Part shown: positions 37,169-45,313 of the stretch, piece after piece
How the letters are laid out: each line of letters opens with the position of its first letter
Position numbering within the stretch: position 1 is the stretch's first letter
NCBI RefSeq assembly: GCF_030818415.1
Contig: NZ_JAUTAE010000001.1
Span: 64,501 to 128,500 of the forward strand
Direction of reading: 5' to 3'
DNA: 64,000 nt
From: Sphingomonas sp. SORGH_AS_0950
GTDB taxonomy: Bacteria > Pseudomonadota > Alphaproteobacteria > Sphingomonadales > Sphingomonadaceae
Position numbers and translations under genes: made by a program
Notes under the pieces: generated by a model
Database searches by the model: none
Told to the model about the DNA's origin: nothing
The model's input: the letters and a program-made list of their open reading frames with translations, nothing else

Positions 37169-39262
37169 TCAGTGCGCCTGGCCCGGCGCGTAGGGAAAGC
37201 TCCGCGCCTTGTACCAGGCCAGGTCATGCTCGGGCGCGCGGACCCCGGCGGGGAGGGGGCGATGGTTGACCGACATCCAATAGGCCAGGCTCGCGTCGCG
37301 CCACCACCGGGCTTCCTTCTCCTGGATGGCGAGATAGGTCGCGGTCTTCTGCCAGCGTTCGGCATCGATTTTGGGACGCAGCGTGTCCCATTGCCGCTGC
37401 ATCTGGACGACATAGGCGACGCCGCGATCATAATGCGCGACCATCTCGTCCCACAGAGTGCGCCCGCTCGTCATGCGGCGATCCCAGGGCAGATGGTGGA
37501 ACCAGAGCAGCATCGACTCGGGCGTCGTCGCCGGGTCGGCGAAGGCCCTGGCGACTGGGGCGGCATATTGGCCGACCGCATTGCTGCCCTTCGCGGTCCG
37601 GTCGAAGCCGATGCCGCCCGCATCGGCGCGGTGATAATAGGCCGGGTTCCATTCGGGGCGCGCCAGATCGGCCACCCATGGCCCCGGCCCATAATGATGG
37701 CCGGTCGCCATCAGATGCGCGAGGCCGAGCGGGCCGGTATAGTCGACCACCGCCTCGCGCGATCCCATCATCATCGCGGTGACCGTGTCGACCACCTGAC
37801 GGTCGGTGCCGAAAGTCTGCTCCGTCCAGTCGCGCGCAATCGCCTGGGCCGACAGGTCGGGGTCCCAGGCGAGGCGGCCGAAGGCGTACCAATTGGCCTG
37901 GTTGAAGGTCGATCCGCTCCAGTCGCGGTCGCGCCCGATATTGGCGACGCCCGCCATGCCCGAAAGCGCGCGATGCTCCGCCGCGCCGTCGACCACATCG
38001 GCGACCGTCTCGCCGGGCTTCCACCCGGTCTTCGCGTCGAGAACCTCGGTGAACAGCGGGCCGAGATAGGCGAGATGGGTCGCGAAGCCGAGATATTCCT
38101 TGGTGATCTGGAACTCGATCATCAGGGGCGTGCGCGGCATCGCGCCGAACAGCGGGTGGAAGGGCTCGCGCGGCTGGAAGTCGATCGCGCCGTTCTTGAC
38201 CTGCACCAGCACATTGTCGGCGAACTTGCCGTCCAGCGGCTTGAACTCGGTATAGGCCTGTTTGGCGCGATCCTCGGGATCGGTCTCGGCATAGACGAAG
38301 GCGCGCCACATCACGATGCCGCCATGGGGTTTGACGGCGGCGGCCAGCATGTTGGCGCCGTCCGCATGGCTGGCCCCGTAATCGCGCGGGCCCGGCTGCC
38401 CCTCGCTATTGGCCTTGACCAGGAAGCCGCCGAAATCGGGGATGGCGCGATAGATCTCGTCCGCCTTGGCCTTCCACCAGGCCGCCACCGCCGGATCGCG
38501 CGGGTCGGCGGTCTTCAGCCCGCCCAGCTCGATCGGCGCGGAGAATTTGACCGATAGATAGACGCGGATGCCCCAGGGGCGGAACACATCGGCCAGCGCC
38601 GCCGCCTTGGCGATATAGGGCGCGGTCAGGCTGTCGGCCTTGGCGTTGACGTTGTTCAGGACGGTGCCGTTGATCCCGATCGAGGCGTTGGCGCGGGCAT
38701 AGTCGGTATAGCGCGGATCGCGGAAGTCGGGCAGCGTCCACCAGTCCCAGAGCGACTGGCCCGCATAGCCGCGCTCGATCGAGCCATCGAGATTGTCCCA
38801 ATGGTTCAGCACGCGCAGCTTCACCTTGGGCGCGGACCGCAGCTCGACCCGATCGGCCGTTCCGCCGGTGGCAAGATGGCGGAGCAGCGCGAAGGCACCG
38901 TAGAGCGCGCCGCGATCGCTGTTGCCCGCGACCAGAAGCATGGTCCGGCCCTGCAACGTCACCGGGCGGACCATATAGCCTTCCTCGCCCAGCCCGCCGA
39001 AATTCAGCCGCAGCGTGCGCAGGGCGGGGTCCGAAACGGTCGCCACCATGACGGGCGGCATGCCCGAGGGCAGGGCGCGCTTCAGTTCCGAGCCCGCCAG
39101 TTCCAGCGTCGGGGATGTGCCCGACACCCTGACATCGGCCTGCCCGACCGTCGGTGCGGCGATGCGGAGCCACAGCGCATAGCCATCGTCCGCCATCGCC
39201 GGAAAGGGCAACGCCACCAAGGATAGGGACAGCGCGGTGGCCCATGCGCGAATCCGTTTCAT
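37169..39262 (-). CDS. aguA: Alpha-glucuronidase, glycoside hydrolase family 67
   Basis: The enzyme removes (4-O-methyl)glucuronic acid from glucuronoxylo-oligosaccharides. The 697-residue product has a signal peptide (to about residue 22), an N-terminal alpha/beta domain and a TIM barrel ([24 protein letters not shown]). The catalytic acid Glu is in [10 protein letters not shown] near 285, the catalytic Asp in IDFQPREP near 359 and Glu in [11 protein letters not shown] near 382, in line with the GH67 E/D/E triad. A helical C-terminal domain follows. The start is ATG 39262 with GGGAG upstream. It is divergent from manD, which acts on the released glucuronate after isomerisation and reduction. 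Confidence 0.95.
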   Translation of the reverse strand: MKRIRAWATALSLSLVALPFPAMADDGYALWLRIAAPTVGQADVRVSGTSPTLELAGSELKRALPSGMPPVMVATVSDPALRTLRLNFGGLGEEGYMVRPVTLQGRTMLLVAGNSDRGALYGAFALLRHLATGGTADRVELRSAPKVKLRVLNHWDNLDGSIERGYAGQSLWDWWTLPDFRDPRYTDYARANASIGINGTVLNNVNAKADSLTAPYIAKAAALADVFRPWGIRVYLSVKFSAPIELGGLKTADPRDPAVAAWWKAKADEIYRAIPDFGGFLVKANSEGQPGPRDYGASHADGANMLAAAVKPHGGIVMWRAFVYAETDPEDRAKQAYTEFKPLDGKFADNVLVQVKNGAIDFQPREPFHPLFGAMPRTPLMIEFQITKEYLGFATHLAYLGPLFTEVLDAKTGWKPGETVADVVDGAAEHRALSGMAGVANIGRDRDWSGSTFNQANWYAFGRLAWDPDLSAQAIARDWTEQTFGTDRQVVDTVTAMMMGSREAVVDYTGPLGLAHLMATGHHYGPGPWVADLARPEWNPAYYHRADAGGIGFDRTAKGSNAVGQYAAPVARAFADPATTPESMLLWFHHLPWDRRMTSGRTLWDEMVAHYDRGVAYVVQMQRQWDTLRPKIDAERWQKTATYLAIQEKEARWWRDASLAYWMSVNHRPLPAGVRAPEHDLAWYKARSFPYAPGQAH

Positions 39263-39313
39263 GCCATGCTCTCCCGATGTGTCGGCGATTGACAAGCCGA
39301 CGCTTGACCCGCA

Positions 39314-39327
39314 CGTTACCGCTATCA
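39314..39327. promoter_or_regulatory. LacI-type operator candidate (GH67/manD divergent promoter)
   Basis: CGTTACCGCTATCA (reverse complement TGATAGCGGTAACG) matches the element upstream of the second TonB receptor in 12 of 14 positions. It sits midway between the divergent GH67 and manD starts, so one bound regulator could control both. Confidence 0.5.
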
Positions 39328-39355
39328 GACCAATTGGCAAGTCCGGTCAGACCGG
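39326..39355. promoter_or_regulatory. GntR-type operator candidate (GH67/manD divergent promoter)
   Basis: CCGGTCAGACCGG at 39343-39355 is a perfect 13-base palindrome containing the GGTC-N-GACC core typical of FadR-subfamily GntR regulators, which include the hexuronate repressors UxuR and ExuR. CAGACCAATTGG at 39326-39337 is a second site overlapping the LacI-type element. The regulator gene is not in the window. Confidence 0.5.
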
Positions 39356-39464
39356 CTGCCTGACAGGAGAGGGCCGTCATGAGCCGCAGGCATCGAATGA
39401 TTCGCCATGCCGTTTTGCGCACCCATCCTTCTGTCGCGCTTCTGGTCGCCTGAAGGACGCCGCC

Positions 39465-40676
39465 ATGCCCAAGATCGTTTCCGCCCGCCTGATCGTGACC
39501 TCTCCGGGACGCAACTTCGTCACGCTGAAGATCGAGTGCGACGACGGCACCACCGGCCTAGGCGACGCCACGCTCAACGGCCGCGAACTCAGCGTCGCCA
39601 GCTATCTGCAGGATCACGTCATCCCCTGCCTGATCGGGCGCGACGCGCACCGGATCGAGGATATCTGGCAATATCTCTACAAGGGCGCCTATTGGCGGCG
39701 CGGCCCGGTGACGATGACCGCGATCGCGGCGGTCGACATGGCGCTGTGGGACATCAAGGGCAAGATCGCCGGGCTGCCCGTCTATCAGCTGCTGGGCGGC
39801 GCGGCGCGCGACGCCTGCCTCGTCTATTGCCACGCCAACGGCACCAGCATCGAAGATACGATCGCCACCGCGATCCGCCACCGCGACGAAGGCTATCGCG
39901 CGATCCGCCTGCAATGCGGGGTGCCGGGGCTGGCCTCGACCTATGGCGTCGCCAAGGCGGGGCAGCGTTACGAGCCCGCCGATGCCGACCTGCCCAGCGA
40001 GAGCGTCTGGTCGACCGAGAAATATCTGCGCATCGTCCCCGAACTGTTCGCCGCCGCGCGCGAGGCGCTGGGCTGGGACGTGCATCTGCTCCACGACGTC
40101 CACCACCGGCTGACCCCGATCGAGGCGGCGCGGCTGGGCAAGGATCTGGAGCCCTATCGCCCCTTCTGGATCGAGGATGCGACCCCGGCCGAGAACCAGG
40201 ATGCGTTCCGCCTGATCCGCGAGCATACGACGACGCCGATCGCGGTGGGCGAGATCTTCAACTCGATCTGGGACGCCAAGCATCTGATCGAGAACCAGCT
40301 GATCGACTATGTCCGCGCCACCGTCGTCCATGCCGGGGGGGTGACCCATTTGCGACGGATCGCCGCGCTCGCCGATCTGTATCAGGTCCGCACCGGCTGC
40401 CACGGCGCGACTGACCTGTCGCCCGTCACCATGGCGGCGGCGCTGCACTTCGGGCTGTCGGTGCCCAATTTCGGCATCCAGGAGCATATGCCGCACACGG
40501 ACGAGACCGACGCGGTCTTCCCGCATCATTACCGGTTCGAGGACGGGATGATGCATCCGGGCGAGGCTCCGGGGCTGGGCGTCGAGATCGACGAGACACT
40601 GGCGGAAACCTATCCCTATCAACGCGCCTATCTGCCGGTGAACCGGCTGGAGGACGGCACCCTGTGGAGCTGGTGA
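39465..40676 (+). CDS. manD: D-mannonate dehydratase ManD (enolase superfamily)
   Basis: ManD converts D-mannonate to 2-keto-3-deoxy-D-gluconate in glucuronate breakdown. The 403-residue protein has the enolase-superfamily capping domain and barrel. The Mg2+ ligands D211, E237 and E263 (in LLHDVHH, WIEDATP and VGEIF) fall one position from the D210/E236/E262 of the structurally known Novosphingobium aromaticivorans enzyme, and the HDVHH catalytic His is kept. It lacks the Fe/Mn-dependent UxuA fold. GAAGGACG lies 6 bases before ATG 39465. The frame is open upstream, but that extension crosses the operator region. The transporter gene starts two bases after its stop. Confidence 0.95.
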   Translation: MPKIVSARLIVTSPGRNFVTLKIECDDGTTGLGDATLNGRELSVASYLQDHVIPCLIGRDAHRIEDIWQYLYKGAYWRRGPVTMTAIAAVDMALWDIKGKIAGLPVYQLLGGAARDACLVYCHANGTSIEDTIATAIRHRDEGYRAIRLQCGVPGLASTYGVAKAGQRYEPADADLPSESVWSTEKYLRIVPELFAAAREALGWDVHLLHDVHHRLTPIEAARLGKDLEPYRPFWIEDATPAENQDAFRLIREHTTTPIAVGEIFNSIWDAKHLIENQLIDYVRATVVHAGGVTHLRRIAALADLYQVRTGCHGATDLSPVTMAAALHFGLSVPNFGIQEHMPHTDETDAVFPHHYRFEDGMMHPGEAPGLGVEIDETLAETYPYQRAYLPVNRLEDGTLWSW

Positions 40677-40677
40677 G

Positions 40678-42003
40678 ATGAGCGACATGGCCAAAGCCGC
40701 CGCGACCGCCCCCGAAACCGCCGCGCACGCCGTGCCGCCGCCGCGCGGGCGGGTCCGCTGGGTGATTTGCGGCCTGCTCTTCGCCGCCGTGGTGCTCAGT
40801 TATATCGACCGGCTGGTGCTGGGCGTGCTCAAGCCGCAGCTGACCGCGCTCTATGGCTGGACCAATAGCGGTTACGGCGACATCACCGGCTATTTCCAGG
40901 TCGCCTATGGCATCGGCTTCCTGTTGTTCGGCTGGCTGATCGACCGCATCGGGCCGCGCGCCGGGTATCTGCTGGCGATGGGCAGCTGGACCATCGGGCA
41001 TTTCGCGCAGACGCTCGTCACCTCGACCACCGGCTTCGTGATCGCCCGCATCCCGCTCGCCTTCGGGGAGGCGGGAACCTATCCCTCGGCGCTCGCCGCC
41101 GCGTCGCAATGGTTTCCCAAGAAGGAACGGGCGCTGGCCATCGGTATCTTCAACGCCGGGGCCAATGTCGGGGCGGTGGTGACGCCGCTGCTGATCGGCT
41201 TCATCGTCGCCGATCTGGTGCTCGACTGGCGCTGGGCGTTCATCATCACCGGGCTGTTCAACCTCGTCTGGCTGGCGGCCTGGTGGCGGCTCTATCACCC
41301 GCCCCATGCCCATCCGCGCATCACGCCCGAGGAGCGCGCCTGGATCGAGGCCGAGCCCGCCGAGACGAGCGGCCGCGCCGGGTTCCTCACCGTCCTGCGC
41401 CATCGCGAGGCCTGGTCCTATATGACCGGGCGCTTTCTGATCGATCCGGTCTGGTGGACCTTCCTGTTCTGGTTGCCCGATTTCTTCCACAGCCGTTATG
41501 GCTATGATCTCAAGAGCTTCGGGCCGCCTCTTGTCGCCATCTATATCATGGCGGATGTCGGCGCGATCGTCGGCGGCTGGTATTCGTCACGATTGCTGAA
41601 GGCCGGGGTGGCGACCGGGCGCGCGCGCAAGCGGGCGATGTTCTTCTGCGCGCTGTTCGCGCTGCCGGTGATGTTCGCGGCGCAGGCGAGCAGCATCTGG
41701 ATCGCGGTGGCGATGATCGGCCTGGCCTGCGCGGCGCATCAGGGCTTTTCGACCAACCTCTTCGCGCTGCCCGGCGACCAGTTCCCCCGTTATGCGCAAG
41801 GTACGCTGATCGGGCTGGGCGGCTTTGCCGGGGCGGCCGGCGGCTTCATCGCGTCGAAGGCGCTGGGCATGTTGCTCGACCGGGTGGGCAGCTACCAGCC
41901 CTTCTTCATCGCCTGCGGCCTGGCCTATCTGGTCGCGCTCTTAGTCTTCCACCTGCTCAACCCGCGCTATCGGGACGTCCGGATCGGGAGGACACGCGAC
42001 TGA
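40678..42003 (+). CDS. MFS transporter, hexuronate (ExuT/anion:cation symporter) type
   Basis: The 441-residue inner-membrane carrier has about 12 helices. ACS-family motifs are LSYIDRLVLGVLKPQL in helix 1, GYFQVAYGIGFLLFGWLIDRIGPR between helices 2 and 3, and ARIPLAFGEAGTYPSALAAASQWFPKKERALAIGIFNAGANVG around helices 4-5. Members import glucuronate/galacturonate or related sugar acids with protons. It lies one base downstream of manD in the same operon, which strongly suggests glucuronate or another hexuronate as substrate. A hairpin terminator follows. Confidence 0.9.
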   Translation: MSDMAKAAATAPETAAHAVPPPRGRVRWVICGLLFAAVVLSYIDRLVLGVLKPQLTALYGWTNSGYGDITGYFQVAYGIGFLLFGWLIDRIGPRAGYLLAMGSWTIGHFAQTLVTSTTGFVIARIPLAFGEAGTYPSALAAASQWFPKKERALAIGIFNAGANVGAVVTPLLIGFIVADLVLDWRWAFIITGLFNLVWLAAWWRLYHPPHAHPRITPEERAWIEAEPAETSGRAGFLTVLRHREAWSYMTGRFLIDPVWWTFLFWLPDFFHSRYGYDLKSFGPPLVAIYIMADVGAIVGGWYSSRLLKAGVATGRARKRAMFFCALFALPVMFAAQASSIWIAVAMIGLACAAHQGFSTNLFALPGDQFPRYAQGTLIGLGGFAGAAGGFIASKALGMLLDRVGSYQPFFIACGLAYLVALLVFHLLNPRYRDVRIGRTRD

Positions 42004-42020
42004 CGCGGAACGGGGCGTGA

Positions 42021-42044
42021 CCGACCCGGCCATGGGTCGGCTTT
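42021..42044 (+). terminator. Terminator of the manD-transporter operon
   Basis: A perfect 7-base-pair stem CCGACCC / GGGTCGG with loop GGCCAT is followed by CTTTAT, 17 bases after the transporter stop. Confidence 0.65.
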
Positions 42045-42140
42045 ATGCTGCACTGCATCCAAATCCGGCGGCGCTCGTTGCATCCCCAAGCGGACCATGG
42101 GTCGTCGCAGACCCGTGAGGACGCCTTTCGGGAGCCCGCC

Positions 42141-43196
42141 ATGATCGACACCGCATCGCCTTCGACCTCTTCCGCTCGTCCTCGGCTGGCGCTGGCCCTG
42201 CAGGGCGGTGGGGCGCACGGCGCCTATGGATGGGGCGTGATCGAGCGTCTGTTGGAGGAGGACATCGACATCGTCGCGGTCAGCGGGGCGAGCGCGGGGG
42301 CGTTGAACGGCACCGCGCTGGTCGCGGGACTGGCGATCGGCGGCCGGGACGGTGCGCTGGCGGGGCTGGAGCGGCTGTGGAGGGCGGTGTCGCACGGATC
42401 GCCGCTACGCGCCTTCGATCATCCATGGGGCGGGCCGCTGTTCGAGCCGTGGTTTCGGCGCTCGCTCGAAATGTCGAAGATGATGAGCCGCTATCTGGCA
42501 CATCTTTCGCCGCAACTGCGCGAGATGCGGGCGCTGCGCCAGGTGGTGTCGTCGAGCATCGATTTGAGCGCCCTGACGCGCGACGGGGCGCTGCCGCTCT
42601 ATATCGCCGCCACCGCAGTTTCGAACGGTGCGGCGCGTCTGTTCCGCAACGACGAGATCACGGTCGATGCGATCATGGCGTCCGCCTGCCTGCCCGATCT
42701 GTTCGCGGCGGTGACGATCGACGGCGAGGACTATTGGGACGGCGGCTTTTCCGCCAACCCCGCGCTGGAGCCGCTGATCTTCGACCATCATGGCGCGACC
42801 GACCTGTTGATCGTGCAGATCACCCCCTTCGGGGTGGACGAGGCGCCGACCTCGCTGGGCGGGATCATCGGGCGGATGAGCGATATCGGCTTCAACGCCT
42901 GCCTGTTGCGCGACCTGAAGGCGCTGACCGAGGTGCAGGCCATCGCCCGCAGCGCAGGCTCGTCCGACCCCGCTATGCAGGCGCTGGCCGCGACCAATCT
43001 GCACATGATGGCGGCCCCGACCGCGCTGGCCGAACGTGGATCGGCGAGCAAGCTCGACACCCGCTGGTCCAAGATCCAGGAACTGCGCGATCTGGGGCGG
43101 GCGACGGCGGCGGCGTGGCTGGACGAGAATGCCGGTCAGTTCCGCCGGTCCTCGACCCTGACCGATGACGATCTGCCCGAGGCGGTGGCGGCCTGA
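42141..43196 (+). CDS. Patatin-like phospholipase family protein
   Basis: The 351-residue lipid acyl hydrolase has the oxyanion motif QGGGAHGAYGWG (residues 21-32), nucleophile Ser51 in SGASAG and catalytic Asp200 in DGGFSANP. Patatins use this Ser-Asp dyad to cleave acyl chains from phospholipids. No signal peptide is seen, so it is probably cytoplasmic or exported by another route. GGGAG lies 6 bases before ATG 42141; an in-frame ATG at 42045 would read through the preceding intergenic sequence. It is convergent with the DUF1206 gene. Confidence 0.9.
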   Translation: MIDTASPSTSSARPRLALALQGGGAHGAYGWGVIERLLEEDIDIVAVSGASAGALNGTALVAGLAIGGRDGALAGLERLWRAVSHGSPLRAFDHPWGGPLFEPWFRRSLEMSKMMSRYLAHLSPQLREMRALRQVVSSSIDLSALTRDGALPLYIAATAVSNGAARLFRNDEITVDAIMASACLPDLFAAVTIDGEDYWDGGFSANPALEPLIFDHHGATDLLIVQITPFGVDEAPTSLGGIIGRMSDIGFNACLLRDLKALTEVQAIARSAGSSDPAMQALAATNLHMMAAPTALAERGSASKLDTRWSKIQELRDLGRATAAAWLDENAGQFRRSSTLTDDDLPEAVAA

Positions 43197-43227
43197 TCCC
43201 CCCATCGCTGCGCGGGACGCGGGCCGA

Positions 43228-44016
43228 TCAATGCCAGCTGGTCGCCCGCCGGATCGCCGCGTCGACGGGCACGTCATGCAGCCGCCGATAGCGCGCCTCG
43301 ACAAGGCTGAAGAGCCCGAACGCCAGCAAGCCTGCGCCGACGATCAGGTCGAACGGGTTGGTCAGCCATGACAGGACCCGCGCCATGCCGCCGGCCTCGC
43401 CCGCCTGTTCCTCGATCCCGGCCCGTGCGAGCAGATAGCCGCTGACCAGGAACACCAGCCCGCGTGCCGCATATCCCGCGCGACCGCTCCACTGCACCCA
43501 GCGTTGCCGCGCGACCGAGGCGTCCAGATAGCGCAGGAAGGATCCCTTGGTCGCCTTGACCAGCTGGACCGCGCCCAGCGCCGCCAGCACCACCGCCCCG
43601 ACCAGCACGAGCGCCCAGCCGCCGGGCAGTTGGAGCGCCGTTCGCGCCCCTTCGCGCGTGCCGTCCCCGGACAGGGCCGCGCCCCGCATCACCGCAACGG
43701 CCTGCCACGCCAGGAAAAGGTGCACCGCACCGCTGACCCCCGCGCCGACCCGCTCCATCACGCCCTTGCGGTCGGTGCCGTGGCGCTCGATGTCGAGTGC
43801 GGCGTCGGCCAGGCGCCAGACGCCATAGGCCACCAGACCGACGGCGATGATCCCCAGCAGGATCTGGCCGCCGCCCCGCCCGAGATACTCGATGGCGCCG
43901 CTGGGGTCCTCGGCCCTACCGGTGCGAAGGATGAGAAAGGCGATGACGAGATAGAGCAGGCCGCGCGTTGCAAAGCCGATCCGGGTGAGGGCGGTCAGGC
44001 GCGAATTGGCGTTCAT
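43228..44016 (-). CDS. DUF1206 membrane protein
   Basis: The 262-residue inner-membrane protein is built of three similar two-helix repeats (about 5-75, 90-165 and 180-255), each starting with an RxGyaxRGLvfL-like segment and ending in a charged loop. This triple arrangement defines DUF1206. The function is unknown. AAGGAGAT lies just before ATG 44016; an ATG 18 bases upstream is less well placed. A candidate general-stress sigma (EcfG) promoter is positioned for a short leader. Confidence 0.88.
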   Translation of the reverse strand: MNANSRLTALTRIGFATRGLLYLVIAFLILRTGRAEDPSGAIEYLGRGGGQILLGIIAVGLVAYGVWRLADAALDIERHGTDRKGVMERVGAGVSGAVHLFLAWQAVAVMRGAALSGDGTREGARTALQLPGGWALVLVGAVVLAALGAVQLVKATKGSFLRYLDASVARQRWVQWSGRAGYAARGLVFLVSGYLLARAGIEEQAGEAGGMARVLSWLTNPFDLIVGAGLLAFGLFSLVEARYRRLHDVPVDAAIRRATSWH

Positions 44017-44037
44017 GCGATCTCCTTTGCCCACGAA

Positions 44038-44062
44038 AACAAGGGCAAGGCGATCTCGTTCC
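44038..44062 (-). promoter_or_regulatory. Candidate EcfG-type promoter of the DUF1206 gene
   Basis: On the minus strand GGAAC (44062-44058) is followed after 16 bases by TGTT (44041-44038), close to the alphaproteobacterial general-stress consensus GGAAC-N16/17-CGTT. The -10 is 22 bases before the start codon. The GGAAC is also part of a perfect inverted repeat CTCGTTCC / GGAACGAG (44055-44076). One position deviates in the -10. Confidence 0.35.
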
Positions 44063-44193
44063 CGGATCGGAACGAGGTATTCGGGTCAGGGCGGCTCCAG
44101 CACTTACCCCATCCGGGCGACAGGGTGATCGAACGCTCCGGTCCGCGTCCCGCGACGAAGGCATAGGGTCGATCGACATTCAGCGATGCCTTA

Positions 44194-44400
44194 TCCTTCC
44201 CTCGCCCCTCGCAGAGGGGAGAGGGTTGCGCAGACTTGGCCTTTGCGAGAGCAAAGGCTTAGTCGGAGCTGGGTGAGGGGTGGGCGCTCGCGAAGCGAGT
44301 GCGCGAGCCTTTGGGCTCGCTCAACCCCTCACCCAAGCTGCGCTAGCCAGCAGGCTGGCAAGCTCCGCTAACCCTCTCCCCTGTCCAGGGGAGAGGGGAA
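44194..44400. repeat. REP-like nested palindromic intergenic element
   Basis: About 205 bases form nested inverted repeats. Outer arms are built from CCCTCNCCCCT...AGGGGAGAGGG on the left and AACCCTCTCCCCTG...GGGGAGAGGG on the right. Middle arms are AGCTGGGTGAGGGGT and ACCCCTCACCCAAGCT. The centre contains CTCGCGAAGCGAG. The composition and layout are those of chromosomal REP/BIME-like repeats common in sphingomonads. It has no coding capacity. Other genome copies would be needed to define its ends. Confidence 0.75.
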
Positions 44401-44572
44401 GAAGACGCCATTGTGAATGTCGATCCGCCCTCGGTCGGCCCGATCCGGTGTGGCGTCCCGGCCACAGTCCGGTCCAGTTCTGCCGATGTTGCAGCCCTGC
44501 AATCCGCGCGATACACCGGGACGGCATCCGGGCGTCATGCAGACCGTCGCCCGTCCTGAACCAATCGAGACC

Positions 44573-45313
44573 ATGGACCTCGAAACCCGCCTTCTCATCG
44601 TCGACGACGATCCCGGCATTCGCGAGCTGACGGCGGCGTTCCTCGCCGACCATGGCTATGTCGTCGATGTCGCCGAGGATGCGGCGGCGATGCGGGCGGC
44701 GCTGGTGCACCATGCCTATGCGCTGGTCGTTCTCGACGTGATGATGCCGGGGGAGGACGGGCTGTCGGTGCTTCGCAGCCTCGACCGCACGACCGCGCCG
44801 CCGGTCATCATTCTGTCGGTGATCGGCGAAGAGGTCGACCGGATCGTCGGGCTGGAAATGGGCGCCGACGATTATATCGCCAAGCCCGCCAATCCGCGCG
44901 AACTGCTCGCCCGCATCCGCTCGGTCCTGCGTCGCAACCAGGGGCGGCCGGCCGCGATCGCTTCGGCCCAGACGGCATTGCCGGAGCGTGCATATCTGCG
45001 CTTCGCGGGCTGGCGGCTCGATCCGCTGGGACGGCAGCTGTTCGATCCCGACGAGGTCCTCATCAACCTGTCCGATGGCGAGTTCCGCCTGCTGATCGTG
45101 CTGGTCGAGCATCCCCGCCGCGTCCTGACCCGCGACTTCCTGCTCGACCAGTCGCGCGGGGCCAATGCCGAGCATTTCGACCGCGCGATCGACGTCCAGA
45201 TCAGCCGGTTGCGCCGCAAGCTGCAACGATCCGACGGGCGCGGCGGCGACGATCTGGTCCGCACGGTGCGCAACGAAGGCTATCTGTTCACGGCCGATGT
45301 CGAGCGTCGCTGA
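44573..45313 (+). CDS. OmpR/PhoB family response regulator
   Basis: The 246-residue protein has a receiver domain with acidic pocket (D11-D13), phospho-acceptor Asp55 (VVLDVMMPGEDG) and Lys104 (AKP), then a winged-helix DNA-binding domain (FRLLIVLVEHPRRVLTRDFLLDQ, IDVQISRLRRKL and VRTVRNEGYLF). It is paired with the sensor kinase that overlaps its 3' end by 17 bases. ATG 44573 fits the family N-terminus; ATG 44537 would add 12 residues. The target genes are unknown; the nearest are the downstream dioxygenase and katG. Confidence 0.92.
   Translation: MDLETRLLIVDDDPGIRELTAAFLADHGYVVDVAEDAAAMRAALVHHAYALVVLDVMMPGEDGLSVLRSLDRTTAPPVIILSVIGEEVDRIVGLEMGADDYIAKPANPRELLARIRSVLRRNQGRPAAIASAQTALPERAYLRFAGWRLDPLGRQLFDPDEVLINLSDGEFRLLIVLVEHPRRVLTRDFLLDQSRGANAEHFDRAIDVQISRLRRKLQRSDGRGGDDLVRTVRNEGYLFTADVERR

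Larger units (their letters stand above)
44017..44572. other. Intergenic region with stress promoter candidate and REP-like element
   Basis: About 555 bases separate the divergent DUF1206 and response-regulator genes. It holds the candidate EcfG promoter and inverted repeat (44038-44076) and the REP-like element (44194-44400). I see nothing recognisable at 44080-44190. The stretch 44401-44572 should contain the response-regulator promoter; an in-frame ATG at 44537 offers an alternative start. Confidence 0.6.
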
